Shown here in pieces: positions 42,054-42,790 of a DNA stretch of 42,790 bases (position 1 is its first letter; every line of letters starts with the position of its first letter). The notes beneath the pieces were generated by a model that was not told where the DNA came from, searched no databases, and saw only the letters and a program-made list of their open reading frames with translations. The position numbers and the translations under genes were made by a program. The stretch lies in contig JAEDEG010000007.1 in the NCBI GenBank assembly GCA_016293435.1, forward strand, positions 1 through 42,790, in the 5' to 3' direction. This DNA is from Clostridia bacterium. Lineage in GTDB: Bacteria; Bacillota; Clostridia; UMGS1810.

Positions 42054-42790
42054 CCGAGCTTTGCGAGATGTTCTCTGCTCTTTTTTGCGCATTCAAAGGG
42101 ATCTTCGTCGTACCACTGATCCTGCTCTACAATCACATACTCTGTGCCGTATTTTTCGGCTGCTTCAAGTATTGATGCAAAATCCTGCACACCGTATCCG
42201 CAGGGCTTGAATCTGAATTCGTTTTCATCTTTTGAAACCTGCTTCGTTTCATTACCGTCGTTGTCGATGAGAGCATATGCGGGACCTGCGGCATAATTTT
42301 TGCACACAAAATCCTTGAGATGCAAAACATCAATTCTTCCGGCATATTTTTCCATATATTTTATCGGATCTTCACCTGCATATTTTACCCAGCATGTATC
42401 AAATTCGGGATTAATAAGCTCTGAGGGGATGCTTTCGTATATCAGATCGATAAGATATTTGCCCTCGTGCTTGTTGAATTCAAAATCGTGATTGTGATAA
42501 AGAAGCTGAAGTCCGTTCGCCTTCATATCCTCGCCAAGCTTTGTGAAAAGAGCAACGGTATTGTCCCATTCGGCAGTACCGGCAAGCTTTTGGACAGGAT
42601 ACCACGGAATAGCACTGTATTTTGCTCCGAGGGTTTTTATAAAATCAAAGGCGCTCTGACCACCCTCAGTGTAGAAGTCGGCACCCTGATGCACCGATAT
42701 GCACTTAAGATTGTGCTTATCTAAAAGCGCTCTTATTTCTTCGGCACTTTTGCCGTAATATCCGGCAAATTCAACATAGTCATATCCAAT
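42047..42790 (-). CDS. Sugar phosphate isomerase/epimerase family protein, N-terminus outside the window
   Basis: The open frame continues past the right edge (IGYDYVEFAGYYGKSAEEI at the edge), so 247 residues are seen and the true start is missing; the GTG at 42694 is internal. TIM-barrel metal-site segments are VHQGADF, LLYHNHDFEFNKHEG, NPEFDTCWVKYAGED, RIDVLHLKDFV and VIVEQDQWYDEDP. It resembles the protein at 39031. The stop codon is formed inside repeat copy 2. It leads the cluster with the IolE-like protein, the oxidoreductase and the second isomerase, although the hairpins between them may split the transcript. Confidence 0.85.
   Translation of the reverse strand: MGYDYVEFAGYYGKSAEEIRALLDKHNLKCISVHQGADFYTEGGQSAFDFIKTLGAKYSAIPWYPVQKLAGTAEWDNTVALFTKLGEDMKANGLQLLYHNHDFEFNKHEGKYLIDLIYESIPSELINPEFDTCWVKYAGEDPIKYMEKYAGRIDVLHLKDFVCKNYAAGPAYALIDNDGNETKQVSKDENEFRFKPCGYGVQDFASILEAAEKYGTEYVIVEQDQWYDEDPFECAKKSREHLAKLGI

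Noticed and set aside
1..42790. CRISPR arrays, tRNA or rRNA genes, prophage genes
   Set aside because: No spaced direct repeats, no cloverleaf or rRNA sequence and no phage structural genes were recognised on either strand.

Overview
The window looks like a chromosomal segment of an uncultured anaerobic Firmicute of class Clostridia. The grounds are strong AGGAGG-type ribosome binding sites, consensus sigma-A promoters, a clostridial style aroE-aroK fusion, an FMN-riboswitch-controlled RibU and a PdaB-like deacetylase. The housekeeping parts are moderate in GC. The polysaccharide locus is visibly more AT-rich, most of all the nucleotidyltransferase at 17343-18515.

Layout. (1) 1-5327 (+): end of a shikimate/tyrosine operon: aroC (5' cut), aroE-aroK fusion, aroA, tyrA and DAHP synthase, closed by a terminator and copy 1 of a 120-bp three-hairpin repeat. 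(2) 5600-16110: a PglF/CapD-type membrane dehydratase with its own promoter, two NodB-type deacetylases, a MATE transporter, FMN riboswitch plus ribU, a PP2C-like/beta-lactamase-like membrane protein lacking its catalytic lysine, an SGNH esterase, purC, and the wreck of a 1-phosphofructokinase gene. (3) 16111-36482 (-): a Wzx/Wzy-type surface polysaccharide operon read right to left from a promoter at 36454-36482. It holds the initiating sugar transferase, five glycosyltransferases, an acetyltransferase, a pyruvyl transferase, Wzy, Wzx, UDP-ManNAc dehydrogenase, UDP-GlcNAc 2-epimerase and the three-gene UDP-L-FucNAc pathway. Predicted building blocks are L-FucNAc and ManNAc/ManNAcA, with acetyl and pyruvyl decoration. 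Two genes in it are decayed: a PglD-like acyltransferase tail and an unidentified gene at 24752-25211. (4) 36876-38873 (+): a secreted double esterase with three SLH anchors. (5) 39031-42790 (-): a sugar-catabolism type cluster of three xylose-isomerase-like proteins and one Gfo/Idh/MocA oxidoreductase, with repeat copy 2.

The most striking element is an IS110-family insertion (21872-23466) between wecC and wecB. The sequence allows a full reading of it. Element ends share TCAC. Joining the right end to the left end would build a TTGACT-17-TATAAT promoter. The 5' non-coding region folds like a bridge RNA (5' stem-loop, target loop, donor loop), and its loop segments match this very target and this very donor junction. 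Removing the element restores a Shine-Dalgarno (GAGG, 7 nt before the GTG) for wecB. The right target guide, GAGGTGA, is itself a Shine-Dalgarno sequence, so the element may be aimed at ribosome binding sites.

All calls are from reading sequence and remembered family motifs; no searches were run.
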